Assembly: GCA_910576785.1 (NCBI GenBank)
Contig: CAJTJG010000012.1
Location: forward strand, 37,195-101,194
DNA: 64,000 nt
Direction of reading: 5' to 3'
DNA from: an uncultured Duncaniella sp.
GTDB lineage: Bacteria > Bacteroidota > Bacteroidia > Bacteroidales > Muribaculaceae
The first letter of the stretch is position 1. Each line of letters begins with the position of its first letter. Both the position numbers and the translations under genes were made by a program. Positions 35,804-45,237 of this stretch are shown piece by piece. A model generated the notes under the pieces. It had not been told where the DNA came from and ran no database searches. It worked only from the letters and a program-made list of their open reading frames with translations.

Positions 35804-37221
35804 TCCGCAGACTACTGTTGACCCTTTCGATATCACTCGCAGCGGCTTCGGCCGTTGCGGGCGATATTGACTACTCAAAGGGAGTGTTTTTCATAAATGA
35901 GGATTGGTACGGACACCAGAACTCAACCGTCAACTATCTGCTGCCCGATGCCGAGGATGGCGTATACTGGCAATACCGTGTGATACAGACAGAGAATCCT
36001 GGCGTAGAACTCGGGTGTACCAATCAGTATGGAGCCATATGGGACGGACGATTCTATATGATAGCCAAACAGGAGAAGGATCCCGGGGCATCGATAGTAG
36101 GTGGTCGTATATCGGTAGCCGATGCCTCGACCATGAAAATGATAAAACAACTTGAACTGATCGATCCGTCGGGACACCAATGTGACGGACGGGCCTTCTG
36201 CGGAGTCTCATCTACCAAGGGCTATGTATCGTCAAGCAATGGCATATGGATACTCAATCTTGAGACTCTCGAGATAGAAAGTCAGGTGGAAGGATCGGCC
36301 AATCCTAACGCAGGAGGAGATAACGACAAGCCGAATTCAGATCCGACAAGCTCACTCTATTTCGGACAATGCGGCACTATGGTGGCCGCCGAAGGGAAGG
36401 TCTTTGCCGTACATCAGCAATATGGTATGCTTGTAATAGACCCGACAGCCGATAAAGTGACCGAAGTACTGGATATGACCATAGTGGACGATGCCATAGA
36501 AAAGAACACCGGCAAACGTCCGTCCCGCCCCTCCGGGATAGGTTCGACTATCGTACGCTCGAAAGACGGAAACCTATGGTATTCCGCCGCAAAGAATGTA
36601 CAGGGCACCGGAGCAGCCGTCCCTTACATAATCCGTCTTGATCCCAAAACTCTCGAACGCGAGGTTATCACGATCGAGGGAGAAGGAATGTATCCACCGT
36701 CAAATTCATGGTATGCCTGGACGCCTGATCCATTCTGTGCATCATCAGTTACCAACCGCCTCTACTGGTGCGGAGGTCAAAACAGCTGGTTCACCAATTT
36801 CCGCGTATTCCGCTTTGACATCGACACGCGGCGTATTGAAAAGCTCCTTGACTTCTCACAAGAGGATGGCGACTGGCACATCTACGGATGCTCACTGGGT
36901 ATACATCCGGAGACTGATGAACTATATGCATCAATGTTTCATAAGTTTGTCGATCCGACCTACGTGACACGCCGCTACGATGCAGATGGGAATCTTCTGA
37001 TGGAATATCCGATGATCTCAAACTATTGGTTCCCATCGCTGCCGGTATTTCCGCAAACATCGCAGTCACGCATCGAGGACATCAATATCACTGAAGGCAA
37101 CGATGCCGAATGGGAATATTACAATCTTAGCGGTCAGAAAGTCATGCCCGGCAATCTGCCTCCAGGCATATACATACGCCGCAACCCCAACCATAGTGAG
37201 AAAATAATCATAAGACGATAA
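35800..37221 (+). CDS. DUF5074-type propeller protein with sorting domain
   Basis: A 473-residue secreted protein, signal peptide cleaved near AVAGD. It opens with VFFINEDWYGHQNSTVNYL, closely matching the propeller start in the preceding 1280-residue protein (LNEEWFGHTNGGLNW) and in the BtuG-like lipoprotein. Propeller strands follow (GRFYMIAKQEKDPGASIVGG, GYVSSSNGIWILNLETLEI, HPETDELYASMFHKFVDP). The C terminus (WEYYNLSGQKVMPGNLPPG, IYIRRNPNHSEKIIIRR) is a T9SS sorting domain. It therefore looks like a soluble-signal, T9SS-exported counterpart of BtuG. It ends the riboswitch operon, overlapping the previous gene by 4 bp. Confidence 0.8.
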   Translation: MIRRLLLTLSISLAAASAVAGDIDYSKGVFFINEDWYGHQNSTVNYLLPDAEDGVYWQYRVIQTENPGVELGCTNQYGAIWDGRFYMIAKQEKDPGASIVGGRISVADASTMKMIKQLELIDPSGHQCDGRAFCGVSSTKGYVSSSNGIWILNLETLEIESQVEGSANPNAGGDNDKPNSDPTSSLYFGQCGTMVAAEGKVFAVHQQYGMLVIDPTADKVTEVLDMTIVDDAIEKNTGKRPSRPSGIGSTIVRSKDGNLWYSAAKNVQGTGAAVPYIIRLDPKTLEREVITIEGEGMYPPSNSWYAWTPDPFCASSVTNRLYWCGGQNSWFTNFRVFRFDIDTRRIEKLLDFSQEDGDWHIYGCSLGIHPETDELYASMFHKFVDPTYVTRRYDADGNLLMEYPMISNYWFPSLPVFPQTSQSRIEDINITEGNDAEWEYYNLSGQKVMPGNLPPGIYIRRNPNHSEKIIIRR

Positions 37222-37239
37222 TATCGCTACACTCAAAGG

Positions 37240-37305
37240 GTAAAAAGAGAACACTATGCAGGCCGGTGAATCCATGGACCAACTTACATAGTGTTCGCTT
37301 TTTAC
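37240..37305. terminator. Bidirectional terminator closing the B12 operon
   Basis: GTAAAAAGAGAACACTATG (37240-37258) pairs with CATAGTGTTCGCTTTTTAC (37287-37305), one mismatch in 19 bp. The runs of A on one side and T on the other fit termination for both the B12 operon and the minus-strand ccsBA gene ending at 37329. Confidence 0.8.
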
Positions 37306-37328
37306 AATCGATTTTACCTGAATAAACC

Positions 37329-39281
37329 TCAATAAGAATGCAGACCCGGACGAAGGAAATTCACTCCATAATAGGTCATAATGACTGAAAGGAATGCCAC
37401 TGCCAGATAAATATGCAGATTACGCGGACGACTGAACCATTTGAACGTAAGAGAATGCAGGGGCAATGCATATAGGATGAATGTCACGAGCGCACACGTT
37501 TCCTTCGGATCCCAACCCCAATAGCGTCCCCAGGAGCGATCTGCCCATATCGCACCGACAAAAATCCCTGCACCAAGCAGAAAAACTGCCGGATAGAGCA
37601 ACAACACCGACACATCGGCACTACCGTGCATACGGATATCGCTACGTGAAAGAAGCGCGTATATGGAATTGAGTGCAATCATGGCAAAAAGTGCATACGA
37701 GGCCATGACAAGCATGACATGAAGCGATAACAGACGCGATGAAAGGACTGGGATCAATGGACTCACCGAGGGATCCTTCGCCCCGATGGATGCGACCATC
37801 AGTGCGGCTCCGGCAGCGAGGAGGCCCAATGGCTGAAGGATCCTGACACGGATACCTGCGGTAACCGATACGACAAGACATATCCAGGCAAGCGCCATCA
37901 TAGTCTCATATCCGGAGGACAGCGGGATGTGGCCGCTGATGATCCAACGCAATACAATCATATAACTCAGATACAGCAACGGAATGACGGCAACACATCC
38001 GGCAACCCAGCGCCATCTACAGTTTCCTCTCATAAAACCGATGGCTATCCCGGCAGCAAGCAAGGAGATTATAGCTGCGGCTATCGGATAGGATGTAGTG
38101 TTGCGAAGCCGCTCGGCTACCACACAGAGCCTGCCGGGCACAGCCTCATGACCGAAATTCTCCTGCCATCTTACCACTTCACGCAACAAGGAGTCGGCAC
38201 GGTTATATCTGCCATGCGCCACAGCCTCTGCCACCCCCTCCATGGTTCGTGTTATGGCAAAGGATGCCAGCGAATCATCCGGAAGAAAAATATCCACTCC
38301 ACGGCCGGTAACCATGCGTGCCACCATCGACACCTTTTCATCATCGGCCAGCAGAGAAGCCGAGGGTGCGTTGCCCGGAGAAAGCGCCGGCTCGAGCAGA
38401 TAGCCCGAGGTTGCAAACAAGCTACCGAGGGCCACATACCGGCCATCGGCAATATCACGGGCCTCATGACTCTTCAGCTTTATGAACGGCTCCTTCTTCC
38501 AGTCATTGTAATAATATATCCAGCCCGTGAGAAGCTGCTCGGGGGTCAAGCCCTTATAGGATGGCGATCCATGCACTTTCACAGCGAAATCGCGTGCAAG
38601 AGTCTGGAGCTGACACACACGTCCGCTGTATACCACATATATACGGCCATATGTATCGGCAAGCGGTCGCTGGAGCACTTTGGGAGCAGAATATGCAGGA
38701 AACGAGAGCATAAGAACAGCTGCCGCAGCCCCGACACGTCGTACCAGCGCTCTGTATCTGCGACTTCCCAAAAGCACCCAGCCCATGAACAGGAAGAGTA
38801 GCCCGTAGGCCGTGAATGACACTCCTGTACCTATGGGATCATGCGAGACCCCGAGGGTGGAGGTCCCGTCGCCAAGCCCGGCTTGAGTGAAACGGTAGCC
38901 ATCAATATCAAGTGTATTGTTCATCGATATCCTGAACTCCCTATCCGGTTCCAAGGAGCCGGACACCCGCAACACGCTGTAATAGTCGCGTGCGGTTGAC
39001 ACCCCCGGATGATACTCCACACCACAATCCACAAGCTGAAGTCGGAATGGGAATTCGGCAGTGGAGCCACCGTCCATTGTCCATTGCGATACCGGGGTGG
39101 AACCAATGTGGAGCGACACCCGCCCCCTCTCACCCCATCGGTGGGTGATGGCCGCACCGATGAGTATGAGGGCGAGGGAAAGGTGGAGTCCTGTCCCACC
39201 CACCCTGAGGAGCCGGCGTCTACTGAATGTCACAGCCACAATAGCTGCGGCGAGCATGAAGACTGCTACCGTAAGAATCAT
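37329..39281 (-). CDS. CcsBA-type cytochrome c maturation protein
   Basis: A 650-residue membrane protein with an N-terminal ResB/Ccs1-like half (several membrane segments, then a periplasmic beta region with DIDGYRFTQAGLGDGTSTLG) and a C-terminal CcsA/ResC half. The latter carries the haem-handling WWD-type motif as IWADRSWGRYWGWDPKET, plus SGYETMMALAWICL and a final GVNFLRPGLHSY. Such fused proteins deliver haem and join it to CXXCH motifs of periplasmic cytochromes (system II). It is the last gene of the operon that encodes a CXXCH di-heme protein 5 bp upstream, its obvious client. Confidence 0.88.
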   Translation of the reverse strand: MILTVAVFMLAAAIVAVTFSRRRLLRVGGTGLHLSLALILIGAAITHRWGERGRVSLHIGSTPVSQWTMDGGSTAEFPFRLQLVDCGVEYHPGVSTARDYYSVLRVSGSLEPDREFRISMNNTLDIDGYRFTQAGLGDGTSTLGVSHDPIGTGVSFTAYGLLFLFMGWVLLGSRRYRALVRRVGAAAAVLMLSFPAYSAPKVLQRPLADTYGRIYVVYSGRVCQLQTLARDFAVKVHGSPSYKGLTPEQLLTGWIYYYNDWKKEPFIKLKSHEARDIADGRYVALGSLFATSGYLLEPALSPGNAPSASLLADDEKVSMVARMVTGRGVDIFLPDDSLASFAITRTMEGVAEAVAHGRYNRADSLLREVVRWQENFGHEAVPGRLCVVAERLRNTTSYPIAAAIISLLAAGIAIGFMRGNCRWRWVAGCVAVIPLLYLSYMIVLRWIISGHIPLSSGYETMMALAWICLVVSVTAGIRVRILQPLGLLAAGAALMVASIGAKDPSVSPLIPVLSSRLLSLHVMLVMASYALFAMIALNSIYALLSRSDIRMHGSADVSVLLLYPAVFLLGAGIFVGAIWADRSWGRYWGWDPKETCALVTFILYALPLHSLTFKWFSRPRNLHIYLAVAFLSVIMTYYGVNFLRPGLHSY

Positions 39282-39286
39282 ATCCG

Positions 39287-40921
39287 TCAGATGGCGTCGA
39301 CAAACGTTATTATTGCGTCACGATCCTCTTTAGGCAGCTCACGGAACTTCTCGACGCTCCTTCGGGCATCGCTTTCTGCCGAATAACCATGCCACATGAT
39401 GGCCTCCATGGCGTTGCGTGCGCGACAGTCGTGCAGACGGTCGGCTGCCGACGATCCGGTGACCTTCTGATGGAGACCACGGGCCCACAAGGGAGCTGTA
39501 CGACACCATCCGGTACGGATATCATTCACCATATGGAGCTTGTGCTGCACCATATCCGTATAAGGCCAGATGGTCTGATACGGGTAGCGCGGAAGCTCAT
39601 CGCCTTTGAAGAATTTAGCCGGATCATGGATCTCGTCCGCGCCTGTTGTCCATGAGGGCCTGTGGCAGTAGGCACAACCTATCTCCTCGAATTTTTCCTT
39701 ACCACGCGCCACGGCAGGATTGTCAATATCGCGCACTGCCGGGACTGCGAGACCGCGGTGCCATACCATGAGATCGGTATATTCATCATCTGTCATCTCG
39801 GCAGGGAGATCCTTGGCATTGAGATAGGTGAGAATACGTGTCTCCATATCCCCCTCCCACCATTCAGGGTGCTCTCTACGAGGGTCAATCTTGGCAAGAT
39901 ATTCATCGAAACCGGCCTGTACTTCCGGATCCTTGGCCGAATATGCAGCCCAACTTCCGGCAGCATCCATGTAGTGGTAACGCCTGTCGCTGCGGGTCAC
40001 GTTTGTAATATTCCATATAGCATTGGCTCCTGCAGCATCCTGCAGAGGACCACGCGATAAGGCGTAGGTAAACCGGCGGGGATACTTCGTGCCATCACCC
40101 TGAAGAGAGTTTGCATACTGACTCACCCACTGTCCTCCGGAATAAAACGCCGGATTCAGCTGCATGAATCCATCCTGCTCCTCCTTGCGGTACTGTGCCA
40201 GAAGGTCAGCATCATCTATGGCATCGAGAAGTCCGGAACCATATATTCCGATCGTGCTCTCGAGCTTGACCTCATACGGATGATGAATAGGCATACCCTG
40301 CCTGTAAGCGTATACAGCATCCTTCGGCATGGTGACCTCGGGATATATGAGAGAATAGGTCTCACCGTCCGGGAAACGGTTGCCCCACTCATCGGTGGCA
40401 TTGAGCCATTTCACCATTATCTTGCTCTCATCTACCGGAGCCTTGAACGGAGCCACCGCATGGCTCTGGGGCATACCCGCGAGCCAGCTCACATATGCGT
40501 CAGTGTCGGGATTGTAGACCACGAGAAGACATCCGTTTCCAATCTCATCAGTACGGAACGCTCCCTCTTCCACTCTCTTGCCATGACTATAGCCGGGATG
40601 GCAATGAATACAGGATGTGCGTATGTAGGCCGGACCGAGGCCACTGCGTGTGCCGGAGGCGTTGGTCATGAACGGTTTCTCGAACAGCTGCTCTCCATTC
40701 TTGAAACTCTGGAACATGCCGGCATCCTCCACCGCAGGTGTCGGCTGCTCAAGAGCATTGGCAGTGGTGAGGAACGATGTTCCAAGCTTGCCACCGGAGT
40801 AATACCACTCTGGCATCGAATCTCCCTGCTTCTCATCATCTATGATCTTGTTGTCATCATCAGAGCAAGCTCCGAGAGACAATGCAAGGATCATGGGTAC
40901 ACATTTTGCTATTTTCATCAT
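39287..40921 (-). CDS. Di-heme oxidoreductase (DHOR/DUF1111) lipoprotein
   Basis: A 544-residue protein with lipobox LSLGAC (Cys 19) and two c-type haem motifs: CIHCH (residues 104-108) and CAYCH (about 416-420). The end (DRLHDCRARNAMEAIMWHGYSAE, DRDAIITFVDAI) is typical of the thiol-oxidoreductase/DUF1111 family, related to di-heme peroxidases (MauG/CcpA). It should sit in the periplasm or at the membrane. Neighbours are imelysin upstream (15 bp) and CcsBA downstream (5 bp). The DHOR-imelysin pairing is known from iron-regulated loci in other bacteria, so an iron-related redox role is likely but unproven. Confidence 0.85.
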   Translation of the reverse strand: MMKIAKCVPMILALSLGACSDDDNKIIDDEKQGDSMPEWYYSGGKLGTSFLTTANALEQPTPAVEDAGMFQSFKNGEQLFEKPFMTNASGTRSGLGPAYIRTSCIHCHPGYSHGKRVEEGAFRTDEIGNGCLLVVYNPDTDAYVSWLAGMPQSHAVAPFKAPVDESKIMVKWLNATDEWGNRFPDGETYSLIYPEVTMPKDAVYAYRQGMPIHHPYEVKLESTIGIYGSGLLDAIDDADLLAQYRKEEQDGFMQLNPAFYSGGQWVSQYANSLQGDGTKYPRRFTYALSRGPLQDAAGANAIWNITNVTRSDRRYHYMDAAGSWAAYSAKDPEVQAGFDEYLAKIDPRREHPEWWEGDMETRILTYLNAKDLPAEMTDDEYTDLMVWHRGLAVPAVRDIDNPAVARGKEKFEEIGCAYCHRPSWTTGADEIHDPAKFFKGDELPRYPYQTIWPYTDMVQHKLHMVNDIRTGWCRTAPLWARGLHQKVTGSSAADRLHDCRARNAMEAIMWHGYSAESDARRSVEKFRELPKEDRDAIITFVDAI

Positions 40922-40936
40922 GTACAGTGTTTCTGA

Positions 40937-42091
40937 TTATTTAAGAAGCTCGGAATACACCTCCTCGAGCACATCCACGAGATCTGTGCCGACCACAACA
41001 ACAGCCTTGTCAGCCTCGGGCGAATTAGCGTTTTTGGCAAAAGGCTCTGGAATGGCTTTTATCGCAGCGACAGCATCATCAAGAGCCTTTATCATCTTGG
41101 CATCGAGCTGTGCATTGCGGCCCTTGACATATGCAGATATCGAGGGATCGCCATCCACGCTCCCGCAATATGAATTGCGTATGGAAAGGATATTATCGGC
41201 AAAGTCAGTGATGGAGTTGAGGCTGTACGGCGACTCGATATAGTTGCGGTCCTCAGCATTTGTAGCACCGTTGGGACGGCCTATCTTAGTATTGCCCACC
41301 TCATCGGCTATATCAATGCACCCCTGGATTATCTCCTCGGCCACCTCCTGATATGTTTTGTAGATCGAACCGGCTTGTCCGGCATTTATCATCATATCGC
41401 CATGATTCTTGTCCTTGTCCAGCTCAGACTCCGCAAGTATGGTCTGCTTGGTTGATGATACATTCTCCGTGCCTGCCCAACAAGCTTCGAGGCATACACA
41501 CTGATTGCGCAGATCCTCGGCCACCATTACGAGATATTTCATCTCCTCGGGAGTATATTCAATGGAGTGAATCATGGAAGTCTCACCGTCGGCACTAAGC
41601 TCGTAGAGCATGTACTCCAGCGAATGAAAGCCGAGCAGACCGTAACCGAAGTTATTGTCAAGCGAGTACTCCTTTCCGGCACGGATCTCGGCCAGAAGTC
41701 GATCCATGGCATCCTTGTCAAGTGGCCATGAATCAATGTGTGGATCTATATTATAGTCAGCTGCCGGACCGAAAAGGAATGCCTCGGAAAGCTCCCAGTA
41801 TTTGCGAGACTCGGTCCAGGCATCGGCTGCTGTCTTTATGTCGGATACGGAGAGAGTCCCAGCCGAATGCTTGGCCTGCATGGCAACACATGCGTCAAAC
41901 AGATCAATGGCGGCATCAGCCATACCCTTGTAGGTAGGGAGTACCGTGTGCTCCACATATGCCTTGGCCACCGGGCGAAGAGCCTCTTCCTTATAGGAGG
42001 CTGTATCGCCGGAATTGTCGTCATCGGAACAAGAGGTGAAACCTCCGCATAATGCTGCACCAGCCATCATGCATGCAAAAAACTTTTTCAT
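40937..42091 (-). CDS. Imelysin-family (M75) lipoprotein
   Basis: A 384-residue protein. The ATG at 42091 is chosen over one 9 codons upstream because MKKFFACMMAGAALCGGFTS is a clean lipoprotein signal with Cys in GFTSC, followed by SDDDNS. The imelysin GxHxxE motif is present as GFHSLEYMLY, with ADYNIDPHIDSWPLD before it. Imelysins bind iron in the periplasm (EfeO/IrpA group), and the original protease claim for the family is doubtful. Lying between an outer-membrane barrel and a di-heme oxidoreductase, it is best read as the iron-binding part of this operon. Confidence 0.88.
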   Translation of the reverse strand: MKKFFACMMAGAALCGGFTSCSDDDNSGDTASYKEEALRPVAKAYVEHTVLPTYKGMADAAIDLFDACVAMQAKHSAGTLSVSDIKTAADAWTESRKYWELSEAFLFGPAADYNIDPHIDSWPLDKDAMDRLLAEIRAGKEYSLDNNFGYGLLGFHSLEYMLYELSADGETSMIHSIEYTPEEMKYLVMVAEDLRNQCVCLEACWAGTENVSSTKQTILAESELDKDKNHGDMMINAGQAGSIYKTYQEVAEEIIQGCIDIADEVGNTKIGRPNGATNAEDRNYIESPYSLNSITDFADNILSIRNSYCGSVDGDPSISAYVKGRNAQLDAKMIKALDDAVAAIKAIPEPFAKNANSPEADKAVVVVGTDLVDVLEEVYSELLK

Positions 42092-42136
42092 AATTACCTT
42101 TAGTATTGATGTTTTCACTATGTTGTTATTCTATTA

Positions 42137-43435
42137 TCACTTGAACCACCCCGAATATGCTATGCCCAACGACAGTGAGGGCTCGTTGTTGTAACGGCGG
42201 TCAAGCAGACCTATGGAATATTCTCCCTTGATGACGATATCACGTATGGGGTAATAATTTACACCCACAGCCACACGCTGGCGTCCGCACCACTTCTCGT
42301 CCTGATCCTTTTCCATCTTGTACATGGAATCATAGTAGTCGTAACGGCCAAAGAGATAGAGTTTCTTAGATGTATTGCGATACCTCGGTGAGAGTGAAAG
42401 GAAGTCATATCCGGCCTCTATACCGGTGGCAATAGCGGCCGAGGCCACTTTCTGACGTTTTGATGTGGAATTCTTGGACATAGCTATGTTGAAATCCGAT
42501 ATTCTCTTGGAGTCCGACAGATGTCCATAGTCAAAATGTCCACGTGCGATAAAATTGTGGGCGTTATAGGAAAAATCAAAGGATCCGATGGTCACTGTGC
42601 CATGTATGGATCGGTTCTTGTCTCCATCAGTAGGATAAAGAGTGTTGCGGAAAGAGTCACCGATATACCCAGACACCGACATGCGCAGACCGGGCACGGA
42701 ATAATTGTCCACTCTCACGGCTCCGGCATATCTGTTGGCGATTTTGAATTCAAATGGTGATGCGGATCCATCATGTATCCATCCCTGGCTTCCGAAACGC
42801 TCGCTGTCAAGTCCGGGGAGGAACATGGCTTCATAACGCCAGTCGCCGGCCCGTCCCCATATGCTTACTCCCACCTCATGCCAAGTACATGGCATAATAG
42901 TGTTCTCTCCCTCCGGGCGATATACACCAAAGAATTCTGTAGGCATATGGTGGGCATTAGTAGCTCCTACCGGTACTACAAGCATACCTGTACGCACATT
43001 CAACTGAGGCATGAATGATTTCTGTATCCAGAACTGTTCGAGAGCAACCTCTCCACCGCGTTCTATCTCCTTTTCATACTCACCCCCTTCTTCGTTCTCA
43101 ATCTCCACCGCACTCTCGGTGCCACCATGTTCAAACTCAATCTCAGATGCCATTGTCCATCCATGACCGAAGTCATATCCGAGGAAAATCACCACATGCG
43201 GGAGATCGAAACGTCCGTGACTGCCATCCTTGTATTTATCTGCTGAAGAATAGCGCATGGGGTTGTCGCTATAGAAATTGCGTGTCATCACAGCCTCGCC
43301 GTAGCCTCCTATGCTCAGACGTGACCACCCCTGTCGGACAGTGGTTGTGGAATCAGCTTCCGAATGAGCCGACGAGGCCAAAGGGGAAGCAATAGTGGCC
43401 AGTGAAATGGCAGCACTGATAAGCAGGTGTTTCAT
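42137..43435 (-). CDS. Outer-membrane porin-like barrel protein
   Basis: A 432-residue protein with signal peptide (cleavage near SSAHSE). Alternating amphipathic strands with aromatic ends (YGEAVMTRNFY, LPHVVIFLGYDFGHGWTM, FWIQKSFMPQLNVRTGMLVV, GVNYYPIRDIVIKGEYSIGL) and terminal SLGIAYSGWFK indicate a beta-barrel, similar to phosphate-selective-porin-like proteins. One loop (about 105-130) is very acidic (EIENEEGGEYEKEIERGGE), which might draw cations such as iron. It is the first gene of the imelysin/DHOR/CcsBA operon, directly behind the promoter at 43467. Confidence 0.8.
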   Translation of the reverse strand: MKHLLISAAISLATIASPLASSAHSEADSTTTVRQGWSRLSIGGYGEAVMTRNFYSDNPMRYSSADKYKDGSHGRFDLPHVVIFLGYDFGHGWTMASEIEFEHGGTESAVEIENEEGGEYEKEIERGGEVALEQFWIQKSFMPQLNVRTGMLVVPVGATNAHHMPTEFFGVYRPEGENTIMPCTWHEVGVSIWGRAGDWRYEAMFLPGLDSERFGSQGWIHDGSASPFEFKIANRYAGAVRVDNYSVPGLRMSVSGYIGDSFRNTLYPTDGDKNRSIHGTVTIGSFDFSYNAHNFIARGHFDYGHLSDSKRISDFNIAMSKNSTSKRQKVASAAIATGIEAGYDFLSLSPRYRNTSKKLYLFGRYDYYDSMYKMEKDQDEKWCGRQRVAVGVNYYPIRDIVIKGEYSIGLLDRRYNNEPSLSLGIAYSGWFK

Positions 43436-43466
43436 TGATCGATAAAATTGACTGGTTTTAACGATG

Positions 43467-43497
43467 CAAAATTACACCTGCCTGTTTTAATGTACAA
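43467..43497 (-). promoter_or_regulatory. Promoter of the imelysin operon
   Basis: Minus-strand TAATTTTG (43467-43474) is preceded by TTG (43495-43497) with a 20-bp spacer. The leader to the ATG at 43435 is about 27 nt. An AT-rich tract (43500-43530) flanks it; no clear Fur box was recognised. Confidence 0.7.
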
Positions 43498-43553
43498 TCA
43501 CCAATTTTTAGTAATTTTTAGTTAAAAGATCGTATCTCACTCATCAATATTGA

Positions 43554-45158
43554 CTACTGCCCCACTCGTGTAAAGGCAATATCATCCATAAGACACGAAG
43601 CTGCGGCTGCTCTATCAGCATAAATGCCGACTGTAGCATGGCCGCCACCTACGGGTATGCCTGTCAATTCGACACGATGCCATCCTCCTGTGGGTACACT
43701 GATATCCTTACGGGTGACAATGCCCTCTGAATCAACGTAGATATACAGTTCCCTAAACCCTTCTGTCAGGTTCACCATGGCTGTCAATGTGTAATGGCCG
43801 TCAGGAAGTGGTACACTCGAAGTAGAGGTGATGGATTGTGTGACACGACGTTTGAACGGTATCTTGTCGGATATTCTCATGCTCTTCTCCCCTATTACCA
43901 CGTGCCGGTCGGCAACCGAATTGAAATAATTGAGTTGAGGTGAGTCAGGATGATCCACAATCACCCTGTTGCCCTCTATAACCTCTGTATGCCACCCGGT
44001 CAACGCATCCTGACGAGGCTTGACAGCAAGCGGTACGGTGCGACGGTCAGCCTCGAAGCTTCCATTCTTAACATAGTTATTGTCATGAGCCACGCGCCAA
44101 TCACCGGTAATGGCATTCAGCTCCCACGCACTCAGCGAATTGAGCACCGGGGTGTCTCCCTCGAACGACAGCGGCATCCACTGGTTGTAGCCGAGACCGT
44201 TACCAGCAAATTCAGCCCAGCGGTCACCACAGAATATCACTGTAGTGCAGTCACTTCCTTCCAGAGTATAGAAGAAACCTGTCTGCGACACATGTGAATA
44301 ATCATCACAGCTACCCTTCATCACGGCCATGTCATTTGCCGGAAGATATGGTCCATAGATGGAATCGGACATTACATAATATGTCAGTGATCCATCCCAA
44401 CCGTAGATGTTTGAAGCCACCATGTAGTACTTGCCATCATGCTTGAACATGCAGTTGCCCTCGCGGCTCGCTCCGGAGCACACCTCATGGCAATCCAGCA
44501 GATCCGGCCGCCCATTCTTCATGCCGATAAGCGAAACATACTGCCTGTGCCTCCCTCTGCCATAGGAATATATAAGATATGACAAACCTGTATCTGGATC
44601 GGTAAATACGGTCTGGTCGCCGGTATTGGATGTCCCTATCCTCGAGGTCATGTCGATCTCATGGCTGCATCTGTAATCACCGGCGGGGGTATCAGACGTG
44701 GCTACAAGCACACGCCCGTTGTGCTGTATGAACATAGCATATATGGAATCGGACGGAAGCCATGCTACCCCCATACGTCCTACCCATCCTACCGATCCCT
44801 GTGTAGAGACTTCCTTGGGGGTGAGAACAACATTCTCCGGTGTCCAGTTGACAAGGTCGGACGACGAATAGCATGTCACTCCCGCAAAATGGTTATCCTT
44901 CAACGTCACCGACGGATCCTCGCGATAGATCTCCGCCTCACGATAATGGACTCCGTACCAATAATACTTCATGGAGTCGGTCTCCGGGTCACGAAACCGG
45001 AATATACCACCACCCTGACTGTACAGTGGCGAGCCATCTGCCGCATCCCAAAAAGTGTCATTGGCTATTCTACCATACCCATCGGCGCATCGGTTTCCTG
45101 CCGCAGAGACACATAACGATGCTACAAAAATCATCAATGAAGTCAAAAGAGTTTTCAT
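43554..45158 (-). CDS. GH43-like glycosidase with C-terminal carbohydrate-binding domain
   Basis: A 534-residue secreted protein (signal cleaved near VSAAG). Residues about 25-355 resemble a five-bladed GH43/clan-F propeller: GGGIFRFRDPETDS with YYWYGVHY, FAGVTCYSSSDLVNW, TVFTDPDTGLSYLIYSYG, SREGNCMFKHDGKYYMVAS (probable acid Glu) and NQWMPL. This is closest in style to exo-beta-1,3-galactanase-type GH43s. Residues about 365-530 (NGSFEADRR, GHYTLTAMVNLTEG, HRVELTGIPVGGG) form a jelly-roll CBM-like domain. Likely attacks galactose- or arabinose-containing polymers; the exact substrate is unknown. It stands alone, not in a SusCD locus. Confidence 0.75.
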   Translation of the reverse strand: MKTLLTSLMIFVASLCVSAAGNRCADGYGRIANDTFWDAADGSPLYSQGGGIFRFRDPETDSMKYYWYGVHYREAEIYREDPSVTLKDNHFAGVTCYSSSDLVNWTPENVVLTPKEVSTQGSVGWVGRMGVAWLPSDSIYAMFIQHNGRVLVATSDTPAGDYRCSHEIDMTSRIGTSNTGDQTVFTDPDTGLSYLIYSYGRGRHRQYVSLIGMKNGRPDLLDCHEVCSGASREGNCMFKHDGKYYMVASNIYGWDGSLTYYVMSDSIYGPYLPANDMAVMKGSCDDYSHVSQTGFFYTLEGSDCTTVIFCGDRWAEFAGNGLGYNQWMPLSFEGDTPVLNSLSAWELNAITGDWRVAHDNNYVKNGSFEADRRTVPLAVKPRQDALTGWHTEVIEGNRVIVDHPDSPQLNYFNSVADRHVVIGEKSMRISDKIPFKRRVTQSITSTSSVPLPDGHYTLTAMVNLTEGFRELYIYVDSEGIVTRKDISVPTGGWHRVELTGIPVGGGHATVGIYADRAAAASCLMDDIAFTRVGQ

Positions 45159-45237
45159 GGTTTCAATTTACAAAATTCAAAATCTGCCATACCACTCTTA
45201 GAAGAGGTATGTATCGAACGGGGAGCATCTACGGCCC

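Noticed and set aside
37929..38801. 290-codon plus-strand open frame
   Set aside because: Antisense to the CcsBA gene, which has strong motifs and membrane segments.
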